From assembly GCF_003997935.1 (NCBI RefSeq), contig NZ_RZQL01000003.1, positions 1 through 64,000 of the forward strand: 64,000 nt of DNA, read 5' to 3'. Shown piece after piece: positions 1 through 8,781 of this stretch; position 1 is the stretch's first letter; each line of letters opens with the position of its first letter. A program made the translations under genes and the position numbers. The stretch is from Mesorhizobium sp. M7A.F.Ca.US.006.01.1.1 (GTDB lineage: Bacteria; Pseudomonadota; Alphaproteobacteria; Rhizobiales; Rhizobiaceae). The notes under the pieces are model-generated. The model had not been told where the DNA came from. It saw only the letters and a program-made list of their open reading frames with translations, and did not search any database.

Positions 1-1958
1 TCATCCACCATGCCGGCTGGGCGCAGGCGCTGGACAGGGATTTCCCCGGCCACAAGGGCGTCGGCGTCGTCGGCCAGATCATCCCCTGGAATTTTCCGCT
101 GCTGATGCTGGCCTGGAAGATCGCGCCGGCGCTCGCCGCCGGCTGCACCGTGGTGCTGAAGCCGGCCGAGTTCACGCCGCTGACCGCTATCCTGTTCGCC
201 GAGATTTGCGAACGCGTCGGCGTGCCGAAAGGCGTCGTCAACATCGTGCAGGGCGGCCCTGAGGCCGGCGTGGCCATCGTCAACCATCCCGGCATCCAGA
301 AGATCGCCTTCACCGGTTCTTCCGAGGTCGGCAAGATCATCCGCAAGGCAACCGCCGGCTCGGGCAAGAAACTGTCGCTCGAGCTCGGCGGCAAATCGGC
401 CTTCATCGTCTTCGAGGATGCCGATCTCGACAGCGCGGTCGAAGGCTTGGTCGACGGCATCTGGTTCAACCAGGGCCAGGTCTGCTGCGCCGGTTCGCGG
501 CTCTTGGTGCAGGAAGGCATAGCCGACGCCCTGATCGCCAAGGTCAAGACGCGGATGAGCCGGCTGCGCGTCGGCAGCCCGCTCGACAAGAACACCGATA
601 TCGGCCCGCTGGTCGACTTGACACAGCTTGACCGCGTCAAGGGCCTGGTTGCCGAAGGCGCCAGACAGGGCGCCGTCTGCTGGCAGCCGGATGCGGCGCT
701 GCCGTCTTCCGGCTATTACCATCTGCCGACGCTCGCCACAGGTGTTTCGCCGGCTAATATTCTCGCACAGGAAGAGGTGTTCGGTCCGGTGCTGGCCACC
801 ATGACCTTCCGCAACACTGAGGAAGCGATCGAACTCGCCAACAACACGCGCTATGGCCTCGCCGCCTCGGTGTGGAGCGAGAACGTCAACCTTGCCCTGC
901 ACGTCGCACCGCAATTGAAGGCCGGCGTGGTCTGGGTCAACGGCACCAACATGTTCGACGCTTCCTGTGGTTTTGGTGGCTACCGCGAGAGCGGATTCGG
1001 CCGCGAAGGCGGGCGCGAAGGCATGTTCGAATATCTCACGGCAAAATTGCCGCTCGGCCCGGTCATCAAGCCGGCGACGATCTCCGCACAGCCAGTCGAG
1101 CAGGCTGACGGCGACACGATTGATCGCACGGCAAAACTGTTCATCGGCGGCAAGCAGGTACGGCCGGACGGCAATTATTCACTCGCCATCGCCACCGCCA
1201 AGGGCAAGCTTGCCGGCGAAGTTGGGCTCGGCAGCCGCAAGGATATCCGCGATGCCGTCTCCGCCGCCAGCGCCTGCAAGGGCTGGCCCGAGGCAACCGC
1301 CTATAACAGGTCCCAAGTGCTCTACTATCTGGCCGAAAATCTCTCGGGCCGCGCGACCGAGTTTGCTGCCCGCCTCACCGAGCTTACGGGTGCGACCGCC
1401 AAGGCCGCGCGGGAAGAAGTGGAACAATCCATCGAACGGCTGTTCCTCTATGCCGGTCTGGCCGACAAGTTCGACGGCCGCGTGCACCAGCCGCCGGCAC
1501 GTGCCGTGACCCTGGCGCTTCACGAGCCGGTCGGCGTCGTCGGCATCGTAGCACCTGATGCCTCGCCGCTGCTTAGCCTGATCTCGCTGGTCGCACCGGC
1601 TCTGGCCATGGGCAACACCGTGGTCGCGGTGCCTTCGGAGCGCTATCCGCTGCTGGCGACCGATCTCTACCAGGTCATCGAATATTCCGACATTCCCTCA
1701 GGCGCCATCAACATCGTCACCGGTCGCAGCGCCGAACTCGCCGGCGTGCTGGCCAAGCATGACGATGTCGACGGGCTGTGGGTGTTCGCCGACGCAGAGA
1801 CCTGCGCCAAGGCGGAGGCAGAGTCCATCGGCAACCTCAAGCGCGTATGGAGCGGCAATGGCCGCAGCCTCGACTGGGCATCCGACGAAGCCGCCGGCGA
1901 TGCTTTCCTGCGCCGCGCCGTCGAGGTCAAGAATGTCTGGGTGCCTTACGGCGATTGA
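1..1958 (+). CDS. Two-domain aldehyde dehydrogenase (ALDH16-like), 5' end outside the window
   Basis: The reading frame is open from base 3, so the start lies upstream; 651 residues are visible, and about 140 are probably missing if it matches the roughly 790-residue ALDH16 family. The first part is a normal NAD(P)-dependent aldehyde dehydrogenase: the cofactor-binding IIPWNF segment, the LELGGKSA segment with the general-base Glu, and the catalytic Cys in GQVCCAG. From about base 1130 a second ALDH-like domain begins (LFIGGKQV, then VGIVAPDASPLL). It is short and shows no catalytic Cys, as in ALDH16 proteins where the C-terminal domain is non-catalytic. It is followed by an SDR and an FAH-family gene on the same strand, so a role in sugar-derived aldehyde oxidation is plausible. 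The substrate cannot be read from sequence. Confidence 0.9.
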   Translation, partial: IHHAGWAQALDRDFPGHKGVGVVGQIIPWNFPLLMLAWKIAPALAAGCTVVLKPAEFTPLTAILFAEICERVGVPKGVVNIVQGGPEAGVAIVNHPGIQKIAFTGSSEVGKIIRKATAGSGKKLSLELGGKSAFIVFEDADLDSAVEGLVDGIWFNQGQVCCAGSRLLVQEGIADALIAKVKTRMSRLRVGSPLDKNTDIGPLVDLTQLDRVKGLVAEGARQGAVCWQPDAALPSSGYYHLPTLATGVSPANILAQEEVFGPVLATMTFRNTEEAIELANNTRYGLAASVWSENVNLALHVAPQLKAGVVWVNGTNMFDASCGFGGYRESGFGREGGREGMFEYLTAKLPLGPVIKPATISAQPVEQADGDTIDRTAKLFIGGKQVRPDGNYSLAIATAKGKLAGEVGLGSRKDIRDAVSAASACKGWPEATAYNRSQVLYYLAENLSGRATEFAARLTELTGATAKAAREEVEQSIERLFLYAGLADKFDGRVHQPPARAVTLALHEPVGVVGIVAPDASPLLSLISLVAPALAMGNTVVAVPSERYPLLATDLYQVIEYSDIPSGAINIVTGRSAELAGVLAKHDDVDGLWVFADAETCAKAEAESIGNLKRVWSGNGRSLDWASDEAAGDAFLRRAVEVKNVWVPYGD

Positions 1959-2008
1959 GCCCAGAGGGCTATTGCGACGGTGATCGCGTTCGGGCTTGAC
2001 GCCCGGAC

Positions 2009-2036
2009 AGATGTTCTTTAACGAGAAAAAACATCT
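2009..2036. promoter_or_regulatory. Perfect inverted repeat upstream of the SDR gene, candidate operator
   Basis: AGATGTT at 2009-2015 is matched by AACATCT at 2030-2036 across a 14-base A/T-rich centre. A small hairpin (CGGGC-TTGAC-GCCCG, 1991-2005) sits just before it, probably part of the end of the aldehyde dehydrogenase transcript. The inverted repeat lies 112 bases before the SDR start, a reasonable place for a repressor site of the sugar-breakdown genes. No regulator gene is adjacent, so the assignment is inference. Confidence 0.35.
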
Positions 2037-2147
2037 TTATCTGTGAACCGGCAACGGCGCAGGCCGCATGATCGCGCGCGACTGGCACATGACGCCTTGG
2101 CCAGCCGCCAGTAAATGCGGATGACCCAAGCGGACGAGGAGAACAGT

Positions 2148-2879
2148 ATGGCGGATCTGGCAGGCAAGGTCGTTGTCGTCACGGCAGCGGCGCAAGGCAT
2201 CGGCAAGGCGAGCGCACTGGCCTTCGCAAAAGCTGGCGCCATCGTCTACGCCACCGACATCAACGAGGCCCTGCTGGCGGAACTCGCCAAGACGCCAGGG
2301 ATCAAGACCCGCAAGCTGGACGTGCTCAACGACGAAGCCGTCAACGCCGCCTTTGCCGAGATCGGTGTCGTCGACGTGCTGTTCAATTGCGCCGGCTTCG
2401 TCCATGCGGGCTCGATCCTGGAGATGAAGGACGCCGATCTCGATTTCGCGCTGAACCTCAATGTGCGCGCCATGATCCGCACCAGCCGGGCCGTGCTGCC
2501 CGGCATGCTGGAACGCGGCGACGGTTCGATCATCAACATGGCCTCGCTGGCCAGTTCGACCAAGGGCGTGCCCAACCGCTTCGTCTATGGCCTGACCAAG
2601 GCCGCGGTCATCGGCCTGACCAAGGCGATCGCCGCCGACTATGTCGGCAAGGGCATACGCTGCAACGCCATCTGCCCCGGCACGGTCGAGAGCCCGTCGC
2701 TGCAGGACCGCATGCACGCGCAAGGCGACTACGATGCCGCCCGCGCCGCCTTCATCGCCCGCCAGCCGATGGGCCGGCTCGGCACGCCGGAGGAGATAGC
2801 GGATCTCGCCGTCTATCTGGCCGGCGCCACCTATACGTCAGGGCAGGCCTACAATATCGACGGCGGCTGGTCGATCTGA
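2148..2879 (+). CDS. SDR-family dehydrogenase, probable 2-keto-3-deoxy-L-fuconate dehydrogenase type
   Basis: A 243-residue classical short-chain dehydrogenase. Visible motifs are the nucleotide-binding TAAAQGIG near the N terminus, NCAG, the catalytic Ser region, the YGLTKAA Tyr-x3-Lys motif and the PGTVESPS segment, ending in NIDGGW. The start was placed at the ATG preceded by GAGGAGAA; an upstream in-frame ATG lacks such a site. The sequence resembles the BDH2/DHRS6 group, which in bacteria includes dehydrogenases acting on 2-keto-3-deoxy sugar acids. The FAH-family gene downstream supports the non-phosphorylative L-fucose/L-rhamnose route, in which the dehydrogenase makes a 2,4-diketo acid and the FAH protein cleaves it. 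A 3-hydroxybutyrate dehydrogenase role is the main alternative. Confidence 0.85.
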   Translation: MADLAGKVVVVTAAAQGIGKASALAFAKAGAIVYATDINEALLAELAKTPGIKTRKLDVLNDEAVNAAFAEIGVVDVLFNCAGFVHAGSILEMKDADLDFALNLNVRAMIRTSRAVLPGMLERGDGSIINMASLASSTKGVPNRFVYGLTKAAVIGLTKAIAADYVGKGIRCNAICPGTVESPSLQDRMHAQGDYDAARAAFIARQPMGRLGTPEEIADLAVYLAGATYTSGQAYNIDGGWSI

Positions 2880-3098
2880 CTGCGGAAATCTTGCGCGAGC
2901 CGGACGATCTGGCCCGTTGCCGGCGTTCAACAGGGGATCGAACAGTCTGAAAATCCCGCGCGCCGGCTATCTTGTATGGCGATCGCGCTTGTCCGTAGTC
3001 AGGTCGGTGGGTACGGTCCGCCGGTTCCTTGAAGGAGCAATCGCCTTGGCGGAAAGTTTGCAAAAGGCCGCGAGGCCGCAATCAGGAGAAGGATTTAG

Positions 3099-3944
3099 AT
3101 GAAACTGCTGCGCTATGGCGAGGTGGGAAGCGAACGTCCCGGCCTGCTCGATGCGGATGGAACGATCCGTGATCTCTCCGCTCACGTCACCGATATCGGC
3201 GGCAAGGCACTCGATCCGGCATCGTTGGCAGCACTCGCCAAGCTCGATCCGAAGTCGCTGCCGGCGGTTTCCGGCAGCCCGCGCCTCGGCGCCTGCGTTG
3301 CCGGCACCGGCAAGTTCATCTGCATCGGCCTCAACTATTCCGACCACGCCGCCGAGACCGGCGCCACCGTGCCGCCGGAGCCGATCATCTTCATGAAGGC
3401 AAGCTCGGCCATTGTCGGGCCGGATGACGACGTGCTGATCCCGCGCGGCTCGGAGAAGACCGACTGGGAAGTCGAGCTGGCCGTGGTCATCGGCAAAACC
3501 GCCAAATATGTCAGCGAGGCCGATGCGCTCGACTATGTCGCCGGCTATAGCGTTGCCCACGACGTCTCCGAACGCGCCTTCCAGGCCGAGCGGCAGGGCC
3601 AGTGGACCAAGGGCAAGAGCTGCGACACGTTCGGCCCGACCGGCCCATGGCTGGTGACCAAGGACGAGGTCGCCGATCCGCAGAACCTCAAAATGTGGCT
3701 GACCGTCAACGGCAAGACGATGCAGAATGGCTCGACCAAGACCATGGTCTATGGCGTCAAATATCTGGTGTCCTATCTCAGCCAGTTCATGTCGCTGCAC
3801 CCCGGCGACATCATCTCCACCGGCACACCGCCCGGCGTCGGCCTCGGCATGAAGCCGCCGGTGTTCCTGAAGGCCGGCGATGTGGTGGAGCTGGGCATCG
3901 AGGGCCTGGGCCAGCAGAAGCAGACGTTCAAGGCGGACGTTTAG
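3099..3944 (+). CDS. Fumarylacetoacetate hydrolase family protein, probable diketo-deoxy-sugar-acid hydrolase
   Basis: The protein has 281 residues and a good AGGAGAAGG ribosome site before the ATG. The FAH fold is clear: CIGLNYSDHAAETG, PIIFMKASSAIVGP, the metal-binding Glu and Asp of WEVELAVVIG, the DVSERAFQ segment, and TGTPPGVG near the C terminus. Family members hydrolyse C-C bonds of 2,4-diketo acids or decarboxylate oxaloacetate-like substrates with Mg or Mn. Next to the SDR above, the likely substrate is a 2,4-diketo-3-deoxy sugar acid such as that from L-fuconate or L-rhamnonate, giving pyruvate and lactate. The 219 bases between the SDR and this gene hold no clear terminator, so co-transcription is possible. 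Confidence 0.85.
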   Translation: MKLLRYGEVGSERPGLLDADGTIRDLSAHVTDIGGKALDPASLAALAKLDPKSLPAVSGSPRLGACVAGTGKFICIGLNYSDHAAETGATVPPEPIIFMKASSAIVGPDDDVLIPRGSEKTDWEVELAVVIGKTAKYVSEADALDYVAGYSVAHDVSERAFQAERQGQWTKGKSCDTFGPTGPWLVTKDEVADPQNLKMWLTVNGKTMQNGSTKTMVYGVKYLVSYLSQFMSLHPGDIISTGTPPGVGLGMKPPVFLKAGDVVELGIEGLGQQKQTFKADV

Positions 3945-4002
3945 GCAGGAGCTCTTACCTTCTGCTCTTGTGGGCTCCTGAAGGAGCGAAGACGGCTTGG
4001 CG

Positions 4003-4199
4003 CCCTTCCTCTACCCCGTCGATCGGGGGAGAGGTGTCGAGCGAAGCTCGACGGAGTGGGGGTCGACTGCTCGGCGAGAGACTAGGCGCTCACTGGGTCG
4101 TGCTTGCTTTTCGGCGACTGTGCTCGGGGCACCGGCTTCCCCCGCTCCGTCGCCGCTTCGCGGCGCCACCTCTCCCCCCTCCGGAGGGAGAGGAAAGGA
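4003..4199. repeat. Rhizobial-type palindromic intergenic repeat with inverted ends
   Basis: The left end (CCTTCCTCTACCCC... GGGGGAGAGGTG) and the right end (CACCTCTCCCCCC...GAGAGGAAAGG) are inverted copies of each other, each itself a short hairpin, separated by a GC-rich middle with small palindromes such as GTCGAGCGAAGCTCGAC. The same architecture, with related CTCCCCC...GGGGGAG ends, recurs at 50347-50503. It lies between two convergent genes. This is typical of mobile intergenic palindromes in rhizobia; it encodes nothing. Confidence 0.7.
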
Positions 4200-4211
4200 G
4201 CGTCGGTGTAT

Positions 4212-5210
4212 CTACTTCAACACCTTCCCATCCGCGCCAAACCGATACGTCTTCCCCGGCTCCGGCGTCGCATAAAGCGTCGCCCCTGGCTCTGCATCAT
4301 AAACACCAAAAATCCGCACGGTAATCAGACCGGCCTTCTCGCAATCGAGATAAAGGTTGGTGTCGGCGCCGAGATGTTCGGCGTGAACGACCGTTCCCTT
4401 CCAGGCGCCGGACTTCGGATCGACGGTCAAATGTTCCGGCCGCACGCCGATGGTCTTGGCGGTTTCGCCGAGCCTGGCACCGTCGACGAAATTCATCTTC
4501 GGTGAGCCGATGAAGCCGGCGACGAACTCATTTGCCGGCGAATTGTAGAGCTCCATCGGGCCACCAATCTGCTCGATTTTCCCTGCGTTGAGCACCACGA
4601 TCTTGTCGGCAAGCGTCATCGCCTCGACCTGGTCGTGGGTGACGTAGATCATCGTCGCCTTCAGCCGGCGGTGCAGCTGCGCGATCTCCAGCCGCGTGTT
4701 GACGCGCAGTGCGGCATCAAGGTTCGACAATGGCTCGTCGAAGAGAAAAAGCTTGGGCTCGCGCACCACGGCGCGGCCGATCGCGACACGCTGGCGCTGG
4801 CCGCCGGACAGTTCGGCTGGCCGCCTTTCGAGATAGGGTTCCAGCGACAGCATCGACGAGGCGATGCCAATGCGGCGCTCGATCTCCGGGGCCGGCGTGC
4901 CGGCCTGCTTGAGGCCAAGGCCCATATTGTTCTTCACCGTCAGATGCGGGTAGAGCGCATAAGTCTGGAACACCATGGCGATGCCGCGCTTGGCCGGCGG
5001 CGTGGCCGAGACGTCCGCGCCATCGATGACGACGCGGCCCGAGGTCGAGTCCTCCAGTCCGGCAATGACCCTGAGCAAGGTCGACTTGCCGCAACCGGAG
5101 GGGCCGACGAAGACAACGAACTCGCCGTCGTTCACTTCGAGGTTGATGCCCTTCAGCACCTCGACCGGCCCAAAGGCCTTCTTCACGTTCTCGATGTTCA
5201 GCGAGCCCAC
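4212..5210 (-). CDS. ABC transporter ATP-binding subunit, UgpC/MsmK type
   Basis: The product has 332 residues and is the cytoplasmic ATPase of a carbohydrate ABC importer. In order it shows Walker [10 protein letters not shown] near residue 37, the Q-loop at [10 protein letters not shown], the signature [14 protein letters not shown], Walker [13 protein letters not shown] and the switch His in [11 protein letters not shown]-terminal TOBE-like regulatory domain follows (IGVRPEHL). This is the CUT1 layout with one ATPase serving two permeases. It is the last gene of the leftward operon, 15 bases after the Gfo/Idh oxidoreductase. Such ATPases can be shared between sugar importers. Confidence 0.93.
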   Translation of the reverse strand: MGSLNIENVKKAFGPVEVLKGINLEVNDGEFVVFVGPSGCGKSTLLRVIAGLEDSTSGRVVIDGADVSATPPAKRGIAMVFQTYALYPHLTVKNNMGLGLKQAGTPAPEIERRIGIASSMLSLEPYLERRPAELSGGQRQRVAIGRAVVREPKLFLFDEPLSNLDAALRVNTRLEIAQLHRRLKATMIYVTHDQVEAMTLADKIVVLNAGKIEQIGGPMELYNSPANEFVAGFIGSPKMNFVDGARLGETAKTIGVRPEHLTVDPKSGAWKGTVVHAEHLGADTNLYLDCEKAGLITVRIFGVYDAEPGATLYATPEPGKTYRFGADGKVLK

Positions 5211-5225
5211 GGCTTCGTCCCTGTT

Positions 5226-6281
5226 CTAGAGTTTGACGGCGGCGCCACTGCGCACGCTCTCGTCAGCTGCAAGGCAGACGGCGAGCGACTTGACCGCGTC
5301 GTCCATATGTTTGGTGAGATCGAGATCCTCGCGGATCGCCTTCAGCACGAAGGCCTGTTCGAGGTCGCAGAGGTCCTGATGGCCGGGTTCGCCTGCCATC
5401 GACAGCATCTCGTCGGCCTTGAGAAACTTGCCGTCCGCGCCGGTCGCCGCATTGTGCAGCCGGATGGTGGAGGTCTTGGTGTGGGTGTCGATGTCATCCG
5501 ACTTCACACCTTCCTTCATGACGATCGACACGCAGCCATTGGGCGAGATCACGTCCTTCACGAAGAAGGCGGTTTCCGAAATCATTGGCCCCCAGCCGGC
5601 CTCGTACCAGCCGACCGAACCGTCGTCGAACAGCACCTGCAAATGGCCGTAATTGTACATCGAGGGCGCGACCTCGTCGCTCAGCCGCACGCCCATGCCG
5701 CGCACTTCCACGGGCTTCGCATCGGTGATCTGCAGCATGACGTCGAGATAGTGCACGCCGCAATCGACGATCGGCGAGGTCGTCTGCATCAACTGCTTGT
5801 GCGTCTCCCAGGTGTGGCCCGAGGATTGCTGGTTGAGGTTCATGCGGAAGACATAGGGACCGCCGAGCTTGCGCGCTTCGGCGATCAATCTGATCCAGGA
5901 CGGGTGATGGCGCAGGATGTAGCCGATCACCAGCTTCCTGCCGTTGGCCTTCGCCGCCGCGACGACGCGCCTGGCGTCGGCCACCGTCGTTGCCAGCGGC
6001 TTCTCGACGAAGACGTGGCAACCGGCCTCGAACGCCTTCACCGCATAGTCGGCATGGCTGTCGGAATAGGTGGCGATGCAGGCGACATCGGGCTTTTCCT
6101 CGCGCAATGCCTCATCGAAGGAGCGCCTGATGCCGTAACCCGACAGCCCTTCCGGCAACGGCACGTCGGAGCGATTGATCAGCGCCGCGATCTGGAAACC
6201 TGGATTGGTATGGTAGGCCAGCGCATGGCTGCGACCCATATTGCCAAGCCCAGCGACGACGACGCGAAGAGGTTGGGCCAT
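5226..6281 (-). CDS. Gfo/Idh/MocA-family NAD(P)-dependent oxidoreductase
   Basis: This 351-residue protein has an N-terminal Rossmann domain (VVVAGLGNMGRSHA) and the family's EKPLATTVADA motif, in which Lys contacts cofactor and substrate. A C-terminal alpha/beta substrate domain includes the DCGVHYLDVM His motif. Members oxidise or reduce sugars, inositols and sugar derivatives. It lies inside the amino-sugar ABC operon, one base after the DUF4304 gene, so it probably converts the imported compound or a relative. The exact substrate cannot be deduced. Confidence 0.88.
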   Translation of the reverse strand: MAQPLRVVVAGLGNMGRSHALAYHTNPGFQIAALINRSDVPLPEGLSGYGIRRSFDEALREEKPDVACIATYSDSHADYAVKAFEAGCHVFVEKPLATTVADARRVVAAAKANGRKLVIGYILRHHPSWIRLIAEARKLGGPYVFRMNLNQQSSGHTWETHKQLMQTTSPIVDCGVHYLDVMLQITDAKPVEVRGMGVRLSDEVAPSMYNYGHLQVLFDDGSVGWYEAGWGPMISETAFFVKDVISPNGCVSIVMKEGVKSDDIDTHTKTSTIRLHNAATGADGKFLKADEMLSMAGEPGHQDLCDLEQAFVLKAIREDLDLTKHMDDAVKSLAVCLAADESVRSGAAVKL

Positions 6282-6282
6282 T

Positions 6283-6750
6283 TCAATTCGCCTTTTCTTG
6301 ACTGCGGGCTGCGAGAGCCACCATCACCTGTGGCTCACATTCATCTGCGACCCGCAGGGCTGCTTCTTCGCTGTCACACCGGGACAAAAGTCGAAAGCCA
6401 TAGGCATCAACTCCGTCCTTGATCAGTGAAAGCCTCTGATCATCAGGCAAGGGATGCTCAAGGTTGAGCGCCTGCTCGAACGCTTTCGACTGCTCGTCTT
6501 CCATCTGGGAATTGACGCGCCAACGAATGTGACAATTGTATTCCTTCGGCCGGCGCTCCGGCCCAAGCCGCACAAACCAGACAGCAGCGTTGATATAGAA
6601 TTGCGGACCCCAGGAAGACTTCTGAAGGTTCAGCACACAGATCGTCTCCGGCCACTCTCGGTAGAAATTTCTGGCGCGAACGCCCCGGAATCCATAGTGG
6701 CTCGCTGTCTCGACGAGGGCCTGTACGATAGCCTCTTCCCCGCCGCTCAC
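6283..6750 (-). CDS. DUF4304-like protein within the ABC transporter operon
   Basis: The protein has 155 residues and starts at a GTG whose last bases overlap the stop codon of the preceding permease (GTGA). The open frame continues further upstream, but only through the permease gene. The core resembles DUF4304: an FRGVRARNFYRE segment, then NLQKSSWGPQFYINAAVW, then a polar C-terminal half with an REWP-type cluster and acidic helices. There is no signal peptide or membrane segment. DUF4304 has no established biochemical role. Its overlap with the permease gene and one-base gap to the next gene show that it is translated as part of the transporter operon. The family match is from memory of the pattern, hence moderate confidence. 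Confidence 0.65.
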   Translation of the reverse strand: MSGGEEAIVQALVETASHYGFRGVRARNFYREWPETICVLNLQKSSWGPQFYINAAVWFVRLGPERRPKEYNCHIRWRVNSQMEDEQSKAFEQALNLEHPLPDDQRLSLIKDGVDAYGFRLLSRCDSEEAALRVADECEPQVMVALAARSQEKAN

Positions 6751-7586
6751 TTCACCGCTCCGGAGGTGATACCGCGGATCAACTGCCGCGAGAAGATGAC
6801 GTAGAGGATCAGCACCGGCATGATCGCCAGCGACAGCGCCGCCAGGATGGCGTTCCAGTTGGTGACGAACTGGCCGAGGAAGAGCTGCGCGCCGAGCGTC
6901 ACGGTCTTGGTTTCCTCCGACGGCGCCAGGATCAGCGGGAACCACAGATCGTTCCAGATCGGGATCATGGTGAAGACGGCGACGGTCGCCATCGAAGGCC
7001 TGACCAGCGGCAGCACCAGCCGGAAGAAGATGGTGTATTCGGACAGGCCGTCGATGCGGCCGGCATTCTTCAGATCGTCCGACACCTGCTTCATGAACTC
7101 CGACAGGATGAAGACGGCAAGCGGCAGGCCTTGCGCGGTGTAGACCAGGATCAGCGCCGTCAGCGTGTTGACCAGCCCGCTCGCCACCATCAATTGCAGG
7201 ATGGCGACGGTGCCCAGCCGGATCGGGATCATGATGCCGAGCGCCAGATAGAGCCCCATCAGCGAATTGCCGCGAAAGCGGTATTCCGACAGGGCGAAGG
7301 CCGCCATGGCGCCGAACAAGAGCACGAAGAACAGCGAGGCGACGGTGACGACGAGGCTGTTCTGGAAATAGTGGATGAAGTCGCCCTGGCCGATGACGGT
7401 CGTGTAGCCGATCAGGTCGAAGGTTTTCGGCGTCGGCGGCGTCAGCGGCGCGCCGAAGATGCCGGCGCGGGATTTAAACGAATTCATGATGACGAGGATC
7501 ACCGGAAACAGCGCGATCACCGTGTAGGTCAGCAGGATCGCGTGGGCGCCGATGGTGCGGGGCACGGAACGGGTGGCAGTGCTCAT
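6747..7586 (-). CDS. Carbohydrate ABC transporter permease, MalG type
   Basis: This 279-residue inner-membrane permease has about six hydrophobic segments. The cytoplasmic loop that contacts the ATPase is visible as LKNAGRIDGLSEY, a variant of the EAA motif about 80 residues from the C terminus. It follows the MalF-type permease by 10 bases and overlaps the DUF4304 gene by four. Together with the other permease, the binding protein and the ATPase it makes a complete CUT1 importer. Confidence 0.92.
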   Translation of the reverse strand: MSTATRSVPRTIGAHAILLTYTVIALFPVILVIMNSFKSRAGIFGAPLTPPTPKTFDLIGYTTVIGQGDFIHYFQNSLVVTVASLFFVLLFGAMAAFALSEYRFRGNSLMGLYLALGIMIPIRLGTVAILQLMVASGLVNTLTALILVYTAQGLPLAVFILSEFMKQVSDDLKNAGRIDGLSEYTIFFRLVLPLVRPSMATVAVFTMIPIWNDLWFPLILAPSEETKTVTLGAQLFLGQFVTNWNAILAALSLAIMPVLILYVIFSRQLIRGITSGAVK

Positions 7587-7596
7587 CTCTTGCCCC

Positions 7597-8526
7597 TCAG
7601 AACTGGTAGCGACGCAGGCGCGTCTGCACGAGGAAGAGGTAGACGCAGACGCCGCCGAGGATGATCAGGAACATCATCGTGGCGATCGCCGCGCCCATAT
7701 TGGGGTCGCCGACCTGCAGCTGGAAGCCGAAGAAGGCGCGGTAGAGGAAAGTGCCGAGAATATCGGTCGAATAGTTCGGCCCGGCGAGCGCGCCTTGCGC
7801 GGTGTAGATCAGGTCGAAGGCGTTGAAATTGCCGACGAAGGTGAGGATCGAGATGATGCCGATCGACGGCAGGATCAGCGGCAGCTTGATCTTCCAGAAC
7901 TGCGCCAGACCGGTGATGCCATCGCATTCGGCGGCCTCGATCACCTCTTCGGGGATCGACAGCAGGGCAGCGTAGATCAGCATCATCGGGATGCCGACGA
8001 ACTGCCACACCGAAATCAGGCTGAGTGCGGTGAGCGCATATCGCTCCTTGCCGAGCCATGGCGTGAACAGGCTTTTCAGGCCGACGAGATCCATCAGATG
8101 CGGCGCCACGCCCCACAGCGGGGACAGGATCAGCTTCCAGGCGAAACCGACGATGACGAAGGACAGGATGGTCGGCACGAAGATCGCCGTGCGGTAGAAG
8201 GCCGCGAACCTCAGTCTCGGGCTGGACAGAAGCGCGGCCAGCATGACGCCGATCGGGTTCTGCACGATCATGTGGATGATGAAGAACCAGACATTGTTCC
8301 TCAGCGCGTTCCAGAAACCCACCGACCAGTTGGGATCGCCGAACAGCATGCGGAAGTTTTCCAGCCCGACGAAGACCTGGTGCTGCTCGATGTTGCGGAA
8401 CAGCGAGAGCTGCAGCGTGCCAGCGAGCGGCAGGATCATGATTGCCGTGTAGACGAGCACCGCCGGCGCCAGGAAGACGCCTATATGCCAGCGGAACGGT
8501 CTTTTCGGTCTGATATCTGCGGCCAT
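7597..8526 (-). CDS. Carbohydrate ABC transporter permease, MalF type
   Basis: The product has 309 residues with an N-terminal cytoplasmic stretch and about six transmembrane segments. The EAA loop reads IEAAECDGITGLAQFW, close to the family consensus EAA---G. It is separated from the solute-binding-protein gene by 255 bases that contain a stable hairpin, a common arrangement that gives more binding protein than permease. It heterodimerises with the MalG-type subunit. Confidence 0.92.
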   Translation of the reverse strand: MAADIRPKRPFRWHIGVFLAPAVLVYTAIMILPLAGTLQLSLFRNIEQHQVFVGLENFRMLFGDPNWSVGFWNALRNNVWFFIIHMIVQNPIGVMLAALLSSPRLRFAAFYRTAIFVPTILSFVIVGFAWKLILSPLWGVAPHLMDLVGLKSLFTPWLGKERYALTALSLISVWQFVGIPMMLIYAALLSIPEEVIEAAECDGITGLAQFWKIKLPLILPSIGIISILTFVGNFNAFDLIYTAQGALAGPNYSTDILGTFLYRAFFGFQLQVGDPNMGAAIATMMFLIILGGVCVYLFLVQTRLRRYQF

Positions 8527-8738
8527 GAGTTCGGTCCCCGCCGTCTCTCGGTTCCAAAGGGTATCGATCTAGATGATGCCTCGATGCCACGGCCCGAACA
8601 TTCCTGCCCGATGCGGCAAGAACAAAGGCCTGCGACTGATCAGCTAGCCTTCCCCAAAAAGAGAGGGTAAGGCCGGGAGGCGGTGCCGACAATCGCTATC
8701 TAAATAGCTAAATAGGCGAACTCTGAATGAGGTAGTCC

Positions 8739-8768
8739 GGAACCGGCCAGGCACGCCCGGCCGGCTCC
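8739..8768 (-). promoter_or_regulatory. Intercistronic hairpin after the solute-binding-protein gene
   Basis: GGAACCGGCC (8739-8748) pairs with GGCCGGCTCC (8759-8768) with one mismatch around a 10-base loop. It begins 13 bases beyond the binding-protein stop codon and has no T-tract on the minus strand. It is therefore more likely an RNA-stabilising or partial-attenuation hairpin than a full terminator. The rest of 8527-8738 shows no other structure apart from TA-rich CTATCTAAATAGCTAAATAG near 8695. Confidence 0.5.
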
Positions 8769-8781
8769 GTTGCCTGAGCTC

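Noticed and set aside
4635-6422. Long open frame on the plus strand across the ABC ATPase and oxidoreductase genes
   Set aside because: Antisense to two genes with clear motifs; the translation is His/Arg/Asp-rich and without recognisable domains.
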